Below are positions 9,956 to 22,275 of a stretch of DNA of 64,000 nucleotides, one piece after another. Below the pieces are notes generated by a model that saw nothing but the letters and a program-made list of their open reading frames with translations, ran no database searches and had not been told where the DNA came from. This DNA comes from Episyrphus balteatus (taxonomy: Eukaryota; Arthropoda; Insecta; Diptera; Syrphidae), in contig NC_079136.1 of assembly GCF_945859705.1 (NCBI RefSeq), positions 127,817,027 to 127,881,026 on the forward strand, given 5' to 3'. Within the stretch, counting starts at the first letter, position 1. Every line of letters begins with the position of its first letter. The position numbers and the translations under genes were made by a program.

Positions 9956-12365
9956 GATTTGGAAGTAATTTTTTAAAATGCAAAAAACAAAAACATCTTT
10001 GTGTATCACCTTCCAAATTTTTGCAGTTATTTTTTTTTATACTTCAAAAAAGCTTTTATAACTTTAGTTCAAAAATTTCCCTCAAGATGTCACCCTCATA
10101 AAAATTCTCCACAAAAAAAGCTCATCATCCACAATTCACTACAAATTCCGTCTCTCTTAAAAATGATATCTCTCTCAATTCATTTCATTTCAAAGTATAG
10201 CAAACAAACAAAAAAAAAATAAACACACAACAAAAACTTTTGATATAAATAAAAAAAAAAAACTCGTCGCTTATACAATTCCCCACAGTCTACCATGGAT
10301 ATACAAACGAAAAACTTTTTCATTATAGACTGCGAGAACGAACTGAGTAGAGTATAAACCAAGAAGGGAATTTATATATTTTTCCAGAAAGGAAACCACC
10401 CCAAAATGTAGTCTGTCGATCGGGCGGTACGGTCGCAAAAAAAAATATTAATATTCTATTTTATTAACTAACAAAATAAAAAAGTTTCAATAAAAATTAT
10501 TTAAAATTAATAAATATAAATCTCTCTTCAAAATTAAAAATTAAATTAAATAAAAATTAAAAAAAAAAATGTAAATTAAATTAAGGTTTAACAGCCCCTT
10601 TTTAAAGCTGTGTCGAGAGAGAACAAGTCTAAGTAAAAAAAAAAAAATAGAAGACACAACAAATTCTATTAAAATAAAAAATATTTATCCTTAAAGGACC
10701 AAATTTAAAGTGCCCCGTATTAATGCTAATATTGTTATTTTTTTTTTCTACGTGTTATTAAATTTCAATTACGCTTCTTGCTAATATTCCTTATCTAAAA
10801 AAAAAAATATCTGCAAATAAATGTTGTATACTTAGTGCTTAAGATATAGCTCATTATTATCCTTGTCCTTATACCAGCCTAATAGAAAAGAGGCAAAGAT
10901 ATAAAAAAGAAAATCTATCTTAAAGATAAAAGTGCATTGTGGTAGATGAAAAAAGTGTACTTTTATGTCCTTAAGTGTTGCAAACTTAAATATAAAAAAA
11001 TAATAAAACGTCGTTGTGTGCTTATGTGTCCAAGTGCTTTATTATCCTTAAATTTATGTCTGTTTTTTTTTTTTTCATAAAATCTTCCTTAAATAAAAAA
11101 AAAATAATTATAACTGTGATACGTATATAAAAAGTAAACAAAAGCAAAACTATCCTTTTTGGAATTTTAATAAAAAAAAAACAACAAAAATCATTATCCT
11201 TTTGTACTCACATGTAATTTGCATTCACTTAAAAAAAAAAAAATATTAAAAAAAATACTTTATCATTGAAAACATCTATTCCTATATATTTATCGTTGTC
11301 ATGTCGTCGTGTATCCTAGTCGTTGTCGTCTAATTTTTAATCGAATAATACTCCAAACTCTAAAATAGCGACAGAGAGAGATATTTCGAATCCTACACAC
11401 TTCATAGATTATACACACAAATACACTCATATATAAAAGGAACACAGGATATGCGAATATATAAAGAGATGCATCTGTTTGCCGAGGACTTTAAAGTTTA
11501 ACATCCTCTTTTCGGAAAAAGCGGAAGGAAACCCGGAACGTATGCAATCCCGAAGGAGGTGAACGGATTATAATTGAATGGTAAAAATAGAGGAGCAAAA
11601 TAAAAAAAAAAGGACTTTTATCCTTCCTCTCGTTTCCTCTCTTATGTTTTTTTTTTTTTTTTTTTTTTGATATTTCCCTTGGGATGAGTGAATAGGAAAA
11701 ATAGGGATAGGGAATTCTAAGAGAAAGTACCTATTTTGAATTTAACACAAATTTCACAAGGATCCTTGCTTATTCAAGAGAAAAGAGGATTTGGGTACCT
11801 CTTACATATATTTATACTCTATTCGCTATAAAATGTCCTCTGAATGCATTAAAATTGGATTCTATTTGTAAAACGTATTATTTAGTCTTTTTTATGTCCT
11901 TTTTGTAGGTGCACTATTATGCACACACACAATAGATAAAAGGAGATATTATGTGCAGGGTATGGAATAGGGTTAAAAATGAATTCTGATTTGGATGATA
12001 TCATGCGGAACATTGGGTTATGCAAAAGGGTTTAAAATTGTGGTGATGGCGGATGCACATTTGAGTGATGTTGGAGGGGTTAAAAAACCAATTGTTACTC
12101 TTGTTATCACGTTTTGCACAGATTTTCACAAAATATAACCACAGATTAGATTATTAATCGATATGGTTACAAAAAGCTAGGAAAAGTTTCAAATTGAGTA
12201 CAGAGACAGGTGTTTTCAATGTTAAAGTTCAAAAAATTAAGTTCAAACCCACATATTTGTATAACAGAGGGTGAATCAACTGTGAAGGGCAACTTGTTTC
12301 ATAAATTTTTTTTTTTTTGAATATTTTAAAAGAGTACAATGTTTTTGTTTTTTAATATTTGCATA
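9956..12365. other. sick intron, TCCTT-rich non-coding segment
   Basis: No gene is seen. TATCCTT or its complement recurs many times between 10680 and 11650. GC-richer spots lie at 10405-10437 and 11515-11570. A TATAAAAGG box (11432-11440) sits about 80 bp before the second spot, but no reading frame follows. Confidence 0.4.
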
Positions 12366-12808
12366 CACTGAGGGAAAAAACAACTTAAAATCAACGAAAA
12401 CCACGTTGATTCAACTATTTTGCGGAGTGATTTTGCGCTGAAGACGAAAGTTTTAAAATCAGAGTAGAACATCGTTGGTTTAAAGTGATTTGCCGTTATA
12501 AAACATTTTTAAATCAAAGCTGTTTCAACTTTGAAAAAACGCATCAATTTATTAAAAAAAAGAAAAAATGGGCAGCCGCTGGGGATCGAACCTACAATTC
12601 TTGGGTCACTAGGCGAATGCTTTACCACTGTGCTATTTCACTGTTTGAAATTAGGGTGATAAAACGCTACAAAAGCTTAAGTCCCACAAAAATAAAAAAA
12701 TTTCTTAAGTTGTTTCAATTTTAATTTAAAGATATTTCATGTTAGTTTTTTCAACATTAAATCAACGTTGAACATATTACATTTTACGTTGCTGTTTTTC
12801 CCTCAGTG
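12366..12808. mobile_element. TA-flanked MITE with a tRNA-like core
   Basis: The inverted ends are CACTGAGGGAAAAA(A)CA, flanked by TA on both sides (12364-12365, 12809-12810). The second layer near each end contains a TTGAT/ATCAA palindrome. A tRNA-like region lies at the centre. TA duplication points to the Tc1/mariner superfamily. No transposase frame. Confidence 0.7.
12570..12640 (-). ncRNA. tRNA-like Pol III promoter region inside the MITE (not a working tRNA)
   Basis: On the - strand an A box, TAGCACAGTGGTAAAGC (12635-12619), and a B box, GGTTCGATCCC (12592-12582), have tRNA-like spacing. The acceptor and T stems do not pair properly, so it is a relic or SINE-like promoter rather than a tRNA. 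Confidence 0.45.
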
Positions 12809-15800
12809 TAGGTATGAAATGCAGTCAAATTTTGGTAAATGAAATTATTTATAAAATCCCATGATGATTTTCAATAAATCATAATATACACCTTTGTAGA
12901 CAGGATACAGGATAAAAGTTTTTTTTGTTGCTATATTCAATATTTACTTTTAACGAGAAAATCCCAGTGTGACCTTTACTTTTTCTTTCTCCAAAATTAT
13001 AATGGATTATGATGTTGTTGTTAATCGATGACTTTTCTGTTGAACTTTTGACCTTATGTTAGGTAAATATATAAATTTTAAATATACTGTTTTATGGACG
13101 TGTAATATCGACAAATATTTGTTTTGGAAAATTTTGTAATAATTGATGGGTTTTTTTCACACTTTAATGGAGCCAAATATTATGCTTTACTGAAAAGGGA
13201 TAGATGGTATAGGATTATGGCTCATATATTTTTTGCGAACTAGAGATTTTAGAATTCCGTTCACCAGTTTCTATTTTCAGTGTAAATGAACAAACAACGT
13301 TAAAGGTTAAGTTTTTCCATTCTTAAATTAATTTTTTCTATGCTTTTATCAGATTTTGTTCCTTAAATTTATAAGTTTTTTTTTTTTAAATGATTGCATT
13401 TTAGTTCGATGTAGGTATAATTGAAAAAAAAAAATATAAAATTATGTTTTTTAAAATTATTACGAAAACACCTTTTTAAATTGTTTTATTTTCCAAATGA
13501 AGAATGTGGTTAGATTTCTTCTTTAGCAAAGTATTTTTTAATTTTTTTTTAATAACTTTGTATACAAAAAAAATAGGCGCATTTTGAAAGCTTACAACTT
13601 TTTTTAATCATTCTTTTGAACTGGGATGAAAAATCAGTGAAAAAAAAATGTTTCTTATTCAAACGATTTTGAATACATTTTTGGAATTTTGTTCTGAAAA
13701 AATTCACAAGCCAATGCTTGGGTGGTCATTTTTTCAGTTTTTGAAATTCATGTGAAATATCGAAAAAAAAAATATTTTTTCAAATGTTGCTGACTTTTAA
13801 AGAGTTTTTATTAAAGTTGTAAATAGAACAAAAAGTTGAAAAATTATTTTTTCTTTGAATCTTAAATAAGTTGGTACGTTTCAGCTTTTAGAGAAAAACG
13901 TTAAAACTATTTCACCGTAAACCTAGTGTGGGAATCCTAAAATTTTTGTTGTTTTACAACAAGAAAATTTCTATAGCATTTCAGTTTTTGAAAAGACATT
14001 TACAAAAATGAATTAATTTTCGAAACATTTTTTTTCTGAAATTTTAACATTAACATTGAATATGACCATGTTTTAACAATTTTATTTTTTTAAATTAATA
14101 AAAAAAAGTAATTCAAACAAATCGTTTTTTTTTGCAAGATTAATAGGTAATATTAAAAGCTTTAGCTGTCTTAGTTATCGGCAAGCATGAGCTGTATTAA
14201 TTTGGACCCAAAATGTGTTAAATTTTGTCAATATTTTTCCAATATAATAAGCTTTGAAACTTTGCACCACTACTTATTAATTTTTTCTTACCACCCACAG
14301 TTTTTGAAAAAAAAAAAAAATGCTTTTCAAAAATTATGAGGAAAAAAACACTGTTACCGAAAATTTGATTTTTTCAATTTTTTTTTGATTTTCCAGTTTT
14401 TTTTTTTCTTTTTATAAAGATGAAATTTTTGGTAACCGAAATTATTAAAAACATTACTCTAACTTATCAGAAAATATCAAATTTTCATCAAGTTTATAAA
14501 TGCGAAGTGACTTTTCAAAAGGGAACTTTTTGTCATTTCTCAAAATATCGAAAAACTAAAAGCAAAATTTATGATTTTCAGCTCAATTTGGTTACACCTG
14601 CACCATCTCAATAAAAAAAAACTTTAAAAAAATGCTTTACCTATTGAAATTTTAAAAATTCAAAAATGTTTTCAGCAACATTTTTGATTGAAAAAAATCC
14701 ATCTTACTTTTAAAACTTAGAACATCTCATCAAAATTGTACAAAAATCCAACTATCCAATATTTTTCTCAATATTTTTGGGATTATGTTAAAAATAATAA
14801 AAATTAAAAATCAGCTCTTTTTTTTCGTTTTTTTTTTTTTTTTTTTGTACTAAAACTTACATTTTGTCGTTTTCTTCTGCCTTTTGCAACGAATTGAAAA
14901 ATTCTATTCCTCATATTATCTGTCTATCCCAACTTATAATAGGTACGCACATTGAAACAATTTAGAATATAAATCCCTTGGCCCAGCCAAGTCTAGCATC
15001 TCCGCCATTAGTTTCGCCATTAATTTATTAATTTTATGTCAGTGTAAGTGTTAATTATGAAGTTATTTAAATTTCATGTCGAAATATTCAGACAGTGCAC
15101 ATTAACACACACATTACATTAACTAACTCAAAAGCAAGATATTACCAAATATGTACCACATGTTCCTTATTATTTCCATCAGCCACTTGTTCATTACAAA
15201 CTGTGTCAGTTTAAGAAAAAAAAAAATAAAAATAAAATTATTAAAAATTTATTTCATTTTGTAACACTCCAAGTGTCCATGAATGAGTTCCCACAGTTTA
15301 AAATTTTCATTTTTTTTTTTTTTTTTTGTTCATTCTCAATAAAATCACACTATTCCCCATCGCCTTTAGACTAGTTTACAAACTTGTGGATGAAAAAATG
15401 TATCTCTTCTTTTTTTTATTAAAAAAAAAAACTATATCCCAGATTTACAAATTGAACACTTTAATACAAAATACCACATTTACCTACTAAAAAAAGTCTG
15501 ATTCTAATAATAAAACTATCCCTTTTGATATGAACATTGTAACTTTAATAAACCAATGAACGTATCCTTCCTTGTCTCTCTCTCGTGAATCATTCATTAA
15601 ATCGGTTTAAAAATAAAACAAAATAAAATAATAAAATAAAAAACCTACAATGTTCCACATCCTGATGCTTATCCTCCAACTTTAACTCGTACCTACCCAC
15701 CACCTATGCCTTCCATAAATTCCCTACATGACTAAAATTTCAATGTGAAATTACATTTTAACCCCACACATTTACACTCACACCACCACACACACTCTTC

Positions 15801-15836
15801 CGTACATTGTTCACATTTCAAAGAGGTGGAACAATG

Positions 15837-15914
15837 TCAGACGATTGTAAAAAGGAAATAACTTCCAACTCCATCCGGCTCCTGAAGTCCTCTCTGAATG
15901 CTCTCGTGCTACAC
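15837..15914 (+). CDS. possible small coding exon, unassigned
   Basis: From an ATG at 15834-15836 (context GGAACAATG) the frame reads SDDCKKEITSNSIRLLKSSL and NALVLH up to a possible GTGTGT donor at 15915. Codon third positions are mostly C or G here, quite unlike the A+T-rich intron around it. It could be a first exon of a sick isoform or of a nested gene, but no acceptor or partner exon can be proved, and it may be chance. Confidence 0.22.
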
Positions 15915-17889
15915 GTGTGTTATCCTTGTTGGTTTAAGTTTTTAAAATTTTTTGCTGAGTGGCGGCGCGGTATTTTTATTAAAAAATATTTGTTTTCTTT
16001 TTTGTTCTGTTTTGTTCATTTTTTTTTTCAACAAAAATTTATTTTATTCAAATAAAAAAATGAGGAAAACAGAGAATAAAAAGAAATATTAAAAATAATA
16101 ATAATCCACAATGAATGATTTCGAAAGGACCTACTTTTTTGTCCAACAGTCATGCACGATAAGTCAATTTTGGTTTTAAGGATTTTTTTTTCCTAAAATA
16201 AAAATGTTGGGGGAACTTGGAGAGGAACTAAAAAATTTGTTTCGAACAATAAATAACTTTTTAAGTTCTTTCGATGGAGGTTGTTTTTTATTTTTTCAAG
16301 CAAACAAAGGAAAAACACAGCAAAAAAAAAGGACTTTTCTGTTGTTGTAGGGAATTCCTTGTCCCGTTGGTAATATAACTGTCACTTAGTTCATTAATCA
16401 TTTTTGTCGGTTTTTCTTATACACCTCCACTTTTGATGAAGTTTAATTTTTGTAAATTACTCCTCAATTAAGGACACAAAGGACGAACTTTTCAATTTTT
16501 TTTTCGCAAAAAATAATATTTTGAAGATAAAGTCCTTGAAAGTTTGTTTTGTTGGAAACTTTGTTATCAAAATATATGAAATGCATTATAAAGAAAAGTG
16601 TCCTTTTGCAAGGATCAAGTGAATATCGATTTACAATTAAATGCCAATTACACCAAACAAAACCAAACTCATAAATATAAAAAGAAGTCAAAAAAAAGGA
16701 AGGAAAAAAAAAATTAAGGATAATAGACATCCTTTGAATATTCATGACAGACAGGCGTCATTACCGATAAATTGAATTTCCTTTCTAAAAGACATTCTAT
16801 GTCCTTTCGATGGCCTACTATAAAAGTTTCTTAGAGGAAAAAAAAAAACATACAATCAAATGATTTTACACACCCCTTCCACCCCCCTCAATCATGACTT
16901 CCTCACTTGGACTGCATAATATATAGAGCTATTTCCAGAGTGACATAATTGTACATATAACAAACTGATGTACAATATCCTTGGGACTCTTTTTGTTGTT
17001 GTTGTTGTTATTTTTGGTTTCAATTTATTCCCCCCTCTAGCCCAGAGACCTTTATAGAACAGCAGACATTGTGTCGCGCGAGAGAGATGTCAACCCAATT
17101 TTAGAAAAACGGAACAAAAGATTGGCATAGGATATTGAGGGCATTAGGTTTTCTTGCAAGGATATATATGTACCTACAAACTAACATAACATTTTTTTTT
17201 TTGTTTCTATATATTTTTTTTTTAACAAGAACAAGAAAAAAAAATATAATTTTTTTTTTGCCTTATGTGGCATCCTGTTGTGCCGTCACTTTTTTTTTGT
17301 TGCTCCCAACTCTCTCTCTCTCTCTGTTATGATGATGACTTTATATTTTTGTTTGTTTTTTGTTTCTTACAAAATAAATTGTCTCTTGTGGTTTTTTTTT
17401 TTTTTTTGCTTCTTTACAACTTCTACTGAAAGGTATATTGTTTTTTTTTCAATAACAATGATGTTGTTATATGCCACAAGGATTATTTAGAAACGTAATA
17501 AGAGCGTGAAATTCATTATTCTTTATTTTGTTTGATGGAATTTCCTTGAGACTTAATGCCTTTTTATTGTTATATTTTGGCTTTAGTGCAATATATTGTG
17601 CATTGTCAAGGATATTTTTTTTCTTATATTTTAGTTAAAAAGACGAAAAATAAGATGAAGAAGAACAATAAATATGTTTCAAATTAAAATATAATTTAAT
17701 CAAAGTCACAACAGACCTTAGCTTTTGAGGAGACTTTCTTTATTAATTTTATGTTGCTTTGAAGACTATAATTAATTAAGATATCCAAAGTCATTCGGGT
17801 TGAGGTTTCTTGCCAGGACCTTCAAAAAAATTTCAGATTTTATTGCATGTTATTTGCATGTTTTTAAGTAAAAATTTGGACTAAAAAAA

Positions 17890-18250
17890 AATTTGTTTAG
17901 ATTGTTAAGAATTTTTAACCAGACCTCCAAGAAACTTTTGGTTTTCACTTTTTTTTTTAGAGTTTTAAAAGACCTTTCTTTTGATGTCTCACTCGATGCA
18001 TTAGGAGGAAATTTTTTTTTTTCGAAAATCTTACACATATTTGAAATTTTTGGTCCAAAATGCATCGAAGCCGGATTGCTTATGAACTCATATTTTTTCA
18101 AACGAAAACTTTTTTTCAAGGCTTTGCTCCGTAGATATTTGAAGTTCAATGATGCCTGGTGAAAAAATTCAATAAAAATATGTTTGGATTGCAAAGAATT
18201 TGTAACCAGAGCTCAAAGGAACTTTTGGTTTTCATCTATTACACTATCTT
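17890..18250 (+). repeat. diverged copy of the 32.6 kb tandem repeat family
   Basis: GAAACTTTTGGTTTTCAC, GACCTTTCTTTTGATGTCTC, GAACTCATATTTTTTCAAAC and GCTCCGTAGATATTTGAAG follow in the same order as in the tandem units, covering more than one unit. It ends about 120 bp before the Foldback-like insertion at 18371. Confidence 0.55.
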
Positions 18251-18370
18251 AATTTAAAAAAAATAAAAGGTTTTTGGTGTCCAAAAGTGCCGTTATACTT
18301 TTGGTATAGTTTTGAGTCCAGAAAACTCGAAAATCTAATCTAAAAAAATAATTATGGAGAGGTTTTCGAG

Positions 18371-18910
18371 GGGAGCGGGTCATAATTCTGCTTGTCAAAA
18401 TTCTGTACGACAAAATTCTGTGGGTTCAAAATACTGTAATACCATAATTCTGTACGTCATTATACTGTAAATACAAATTTCTGTACGTCAAAATACTGTA
18501 TCAACAAAATACTGACATGCAAAATTCTGTTTTGTAAAATTCTGTACGGCAAAATACTGTATATCAAAATTCTGTAAAAATGCTGTAAAAAAATATCGTT
18601 TTGATAATGTAAAAAAGTGCGCGCGTAATGTAAAAAAGTGCGCGCGTAAAAATGCTGTAAAAAAATATCGTTTTGATCAAAACGATATTTTTTTACAGCA
18701 TTTTTACAGAATTTTGATTCACAGAATTTTGATGTACAGAATTTTGAGATACAGTATTTTGACCAACCAGAATTTTGCTATACAGAATTTTGACTTTCAG
18801 AATTTTGTTCCTACAGCATTTTGCACATACAGAATTTTGACATACAGTATTTTGGCATACAGTATTTTGAATACAGAATTTTGCAACATACAGAATTTCG
18901 ACCCCAACCC
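18371..18910. mobile_element. Foldback-like element with arms of short tandem AATTCTG repeats
   Basis: Over a dozen AAAATTCTGTA-like units make the left arm and as many ACAGAATTTTGA-like units make the right arm. The centre is a perfect palindrome of about 31 bp per arm around TGATCA (18674-18679). The tips are GGGAGCGGGTC and (- strand) GGGTTGGGGTC. The 9 bp direct repeat GTTTTCGAG flanks it (18362-18370, 18911-18919). Inverted arms made of short tandem repeats plus a 9 bp target duplication are the hallmark of Drosophila FB elements; sequence kinship to FB itself is not claimed. Confidence 0.75.
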
Positions 18911-18919
18911 GTTTTCGAG

Positions 18920-21839
18920 ATATGATTTTTCAAAGTTAAATGTGTTGAAGAAATATGGCTCCAAAAGACCAAATACAGTAGATTTTTAAAAGACCAATTT
19001 TATCCAATTTTTGTGACCATTATTTAAAAAAATAAAATATCTATAAATGCTCAAAAGATAAAAATAGGCTATTTAGTAACAAAAAAGTCAAAAATGTCAT
19101 TTTTTTCTCTTTTTTGAATATATTTTCTCAGGTTTTTTTTTTAAATATTTTAATTTTAAAGGAATACATATCAATAGGAAATTAAATTATCTACAAAAAA
19201 TTACTTACCTAATAAAAATTTTCAAATTCGGCTTGCTTTTCAAGTTATCAACAAAAACTCAAAAAGTGACAAAAAGAGTCGAAAATATTGATAGTTATAA
19301 AAATGGTCATATCTTTTTGAAGAAAATTATCTTGTTATCTTTATCTTATTTTTCTCCTCTGCCAGTTCTTCAAAGTAAACAAAACAAAATCGTATTCTAA
19401 CTAGGTGATGGAAATGGAACTAGAGGCCAAATTAATGTAAACAACAAACATTTTAAACATAAATTCAAGTTACTTTTAAAACAAACTTTGGTCTTTCTCC
19501 CATCTTTTGTAGTTAACCATTAAATCGAGAGTGGTTTAAAGTATACACAAATAGAAACAAAAACAAAACAAACAAAACCTTAATTTAAAAGTTGGCTTCT
19601 AAATTAAATCTCTCCCCACAAAACATTAATTTTGATTCACCTTTCTTTACGCTAAATCCTTCACCCCACAAAACACAAAAAAAAAAAACCTTAAACCACA
19701 CCAAAACACAAAAAAAAAACAAAAACACAAAATAAATATCAAGTTCCGGGTGTTGTTGTACTACCACGCTTTGCGAACAGACTCAAAAGCCCACAAAAAA
19801 AAAAAAAAAAAAAAACAATAGAGGATAGAGGAATATGTATAACAAATTTGGCAATTTATTAAGGAAGGTATTTTCTTTTGCTCTGGCTTTTCTACCCTAG
19901 TCCGTTTGTTGTTGTTGTTGATGTAGACGACGACGACGATTACGGATGGAAAAGTACGCCTGTTGCACGCCTGGCTGTCACAATTCCTTTCTTTTTGGGC
20001 TTTTATGGATTAGGATTTATTTCGATTACAAAAACATAAGGTCCTTCGTTTTAGCTTCATTTTAGCATTCACCTCACACTTTAACTTTGGACATAAAAAA
20101 ATATAGGTATAGGCTTCTTGTTCTTTTAAAGATTCACTATTCTATGGGATTAAAGCTTATAACTAGTCTCTTTTTTTGATTATCCTTTTTTTTGGTCTAT
20201 GGAGAGGGGGGCTTATAACAAAACACCCTATACAACAAGGTAGACATAAAAATACAAAAGGGTTCGTTGGTCTAAATTTAACTGTCGTCTCTAAATAAAA
20301 AAAAAAACAAAAAAAAAAACACATCCAAATGTTGCTATAATGATAGCTCTCATAGTAAAAAGGACTACAGGTAGACGAACCACAGAAAATATCCATTCTC
20401 TACAGAGAGATACAAAGCATAGAGAAATACACCTGTTCACTGAGCCGGAGGGTAGAAATACTTTGCATGACTTTGCCAAATAAATTGTTTGCCATTGAGG
20501 ATATAGGTACTACCAACTACCAACATACAACAACAACAAATAAAAGTACACGAAAAAAAAATATTTGCAAACTACTGATATAACCACACACAAACACACA
20601 GGACATCATCATATACAATCCAAATAGAAGAATGAAAAAGGCTTTGGCTACTTTTTTTTTTATTTTTTTTGATAAAAAATTTCTCACCCTTCTCCTCGCG
20701 CCCTCACGTGAATAAGTAGAATTTAACGAAATAGTCCGGAAATGAAAAATGCAATTTTCAGACCTTTTTTGCTCTTATGTCTGCACTTTTTTTTCTTTTT
20801 TTTTTACTTGCATTTCGTGCATTCAAACAATTTACGAAAAAAAAAAATTGGTTTATGCAACGAGTTGAAATTTGCAAACACAAAAAAAAAGGACGAAGAA
20901 ATAAATGCATGCAGAGAGATAAAATAAAATTTTTGGTTACCTATTCAAGGATATGCGTTATATATTTTCCATGGAAGGAAAGAAAAATTTATGTTTGTTT
21001 TTGAGACAATAAAGGATTTAAAAATCATTCTTTTTTATTTAATATAGAAGCTATTTTGGAGAATTTACCATATCTCAGTGGTATTTGAATTTATTTTTTT
21101 TCTAAACGGAGTTTACATCTTCGATTTTTTTTTTTTTGACAAGTGAAGATGATACAAGTAGGAGGAGTATAATAGGATTCATAAAATTTGATTAAGGTAC
21201 CAGAAAAATGATTTTTTGTTCGTATGGAATCTAAAATTAAATTTTTTTCTGCTGTTTTATACCAGTTTATACCAGTTAAACATTTTAGATAGACGCAAAT
21301 TTTGATCAATCATGTTTCGAAATTGACCTTGGCACGTTGATTTTCAATTTGTATTCATCCACTCTGAATGGTATAAACTGGTCTAATTAACAAAGACCTT
21401 TAAAAAAATAGTCTTCCTTGTGTAAGTTATCGAATTATTTTAGAAAAATATATACATTCTCGACTCTTATCTTGTATATCAAATTTTTATTACCGTTATA
21501 CCATTTAGGCACATGTACAAACTGGTCGAAAATACTACCTGCTCGAATTAGAACGTTTAGTGAAGACAATTTTTTAGTTTTTCTTTTGCTGTAAAAAAAA
21601 GTAATTTGATACTGAAAATAATAAAGAAAAAAGTGTTGCCATTTTTAATAACGGAAAATTCTTTGTGGCAACTCTATTTTTAAAGAAAATTATCTAATAA
21701 CATAACTAATATTATCATATCTTTGTAGTTTGATCAAATACGAATATTTTTGAAATGTCAAATAAAATCCTAAATATTGAGAAAATAAAATAGTATGAGG
21801 AATGTAGGCCTACAAAAATGGCAACCCTTTTCAAATAAA
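18920..21839. other. sick intron, no gene seen
   Basis: Contains homopolymer A (19796-19815), a TTG run near 19908, and a few scattered TATACCAGTTTA/TAAACTGGT motifs at 21240-21530. Confidence 0.45.
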
Positions 21840-22275
21840 AAACATAAAAACACTCACCACTATTTTTTTAAAGAAAAAATTATATTTTTAATGTAATAAA
21901 AGGCTTGAATACCTATACAAACACTTAGATTTAGTTGAGTAATACTTCTATGCAAAAAAACACTCGGCAACACTACTTAAATCCTTAAAAACATATAAAA
22001 CACCTATTTTCACTCAAAATGTATAATATGTCATAGATTCAAGGGCTTAAATACAAATCAGGTAGAGTTTTTTTTTTGTCATATTATTAAAATTTTACTC
22101 GGCAACCCTACTCAAATGTTTAAAATCACTTATTTTTCACCGAAAATATAAGATTCTGATAGTTTTTGAGGCTAAAACAGACATCAGATTTTAGTCGAGA
22201 GCCTCTCGTCTTAAAATATTTCTCTTAAATACGTACTCGGCAACCCTACTTAAACCCTTAAAAAACACTAAAAAT
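21840..22275 (+). repeat. three-unit degenerate tandem repeat, about 135 bp period
   Basis: The phrase ACTCGGCAACCCTACTTAAA (with small changes) recurs near 21963, 22097 and 22237. Each is followed by a CTTAAAAACA-type block and an A+T-rich stretch. GGCAACCC at 21823 may be the remnant of a fourth unit. Confidence 0.55.

Larger units (their letters stand above)
12811..18361. other. sick intron with microsatellites; contains the candidate exon at 15837 and repeat copy at 17890
   Basis: A+T-rich, with long T runs, a TTG run near 16993 and a CT run near 17311. Otherwise nothing supportable. Confidence 0.45.

Noticed and set aside
11432..11570. Independent promoter with TATAAAAGG
   Set aside because: No initiator or open frame follows, and A+T-rich introns produce such boxes by chance.
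12570..12640. Functional tRNA gene
   Set aside because: A and B boxes are present but acceptor and T stems do not pair, and it is inside a MITE.
18390..18900. CRISPR-like array from regularly repeated short motifs
   Set aside because: Units are degenerate, form inverted arms with a target duplication, and the genome is eukaryotic.
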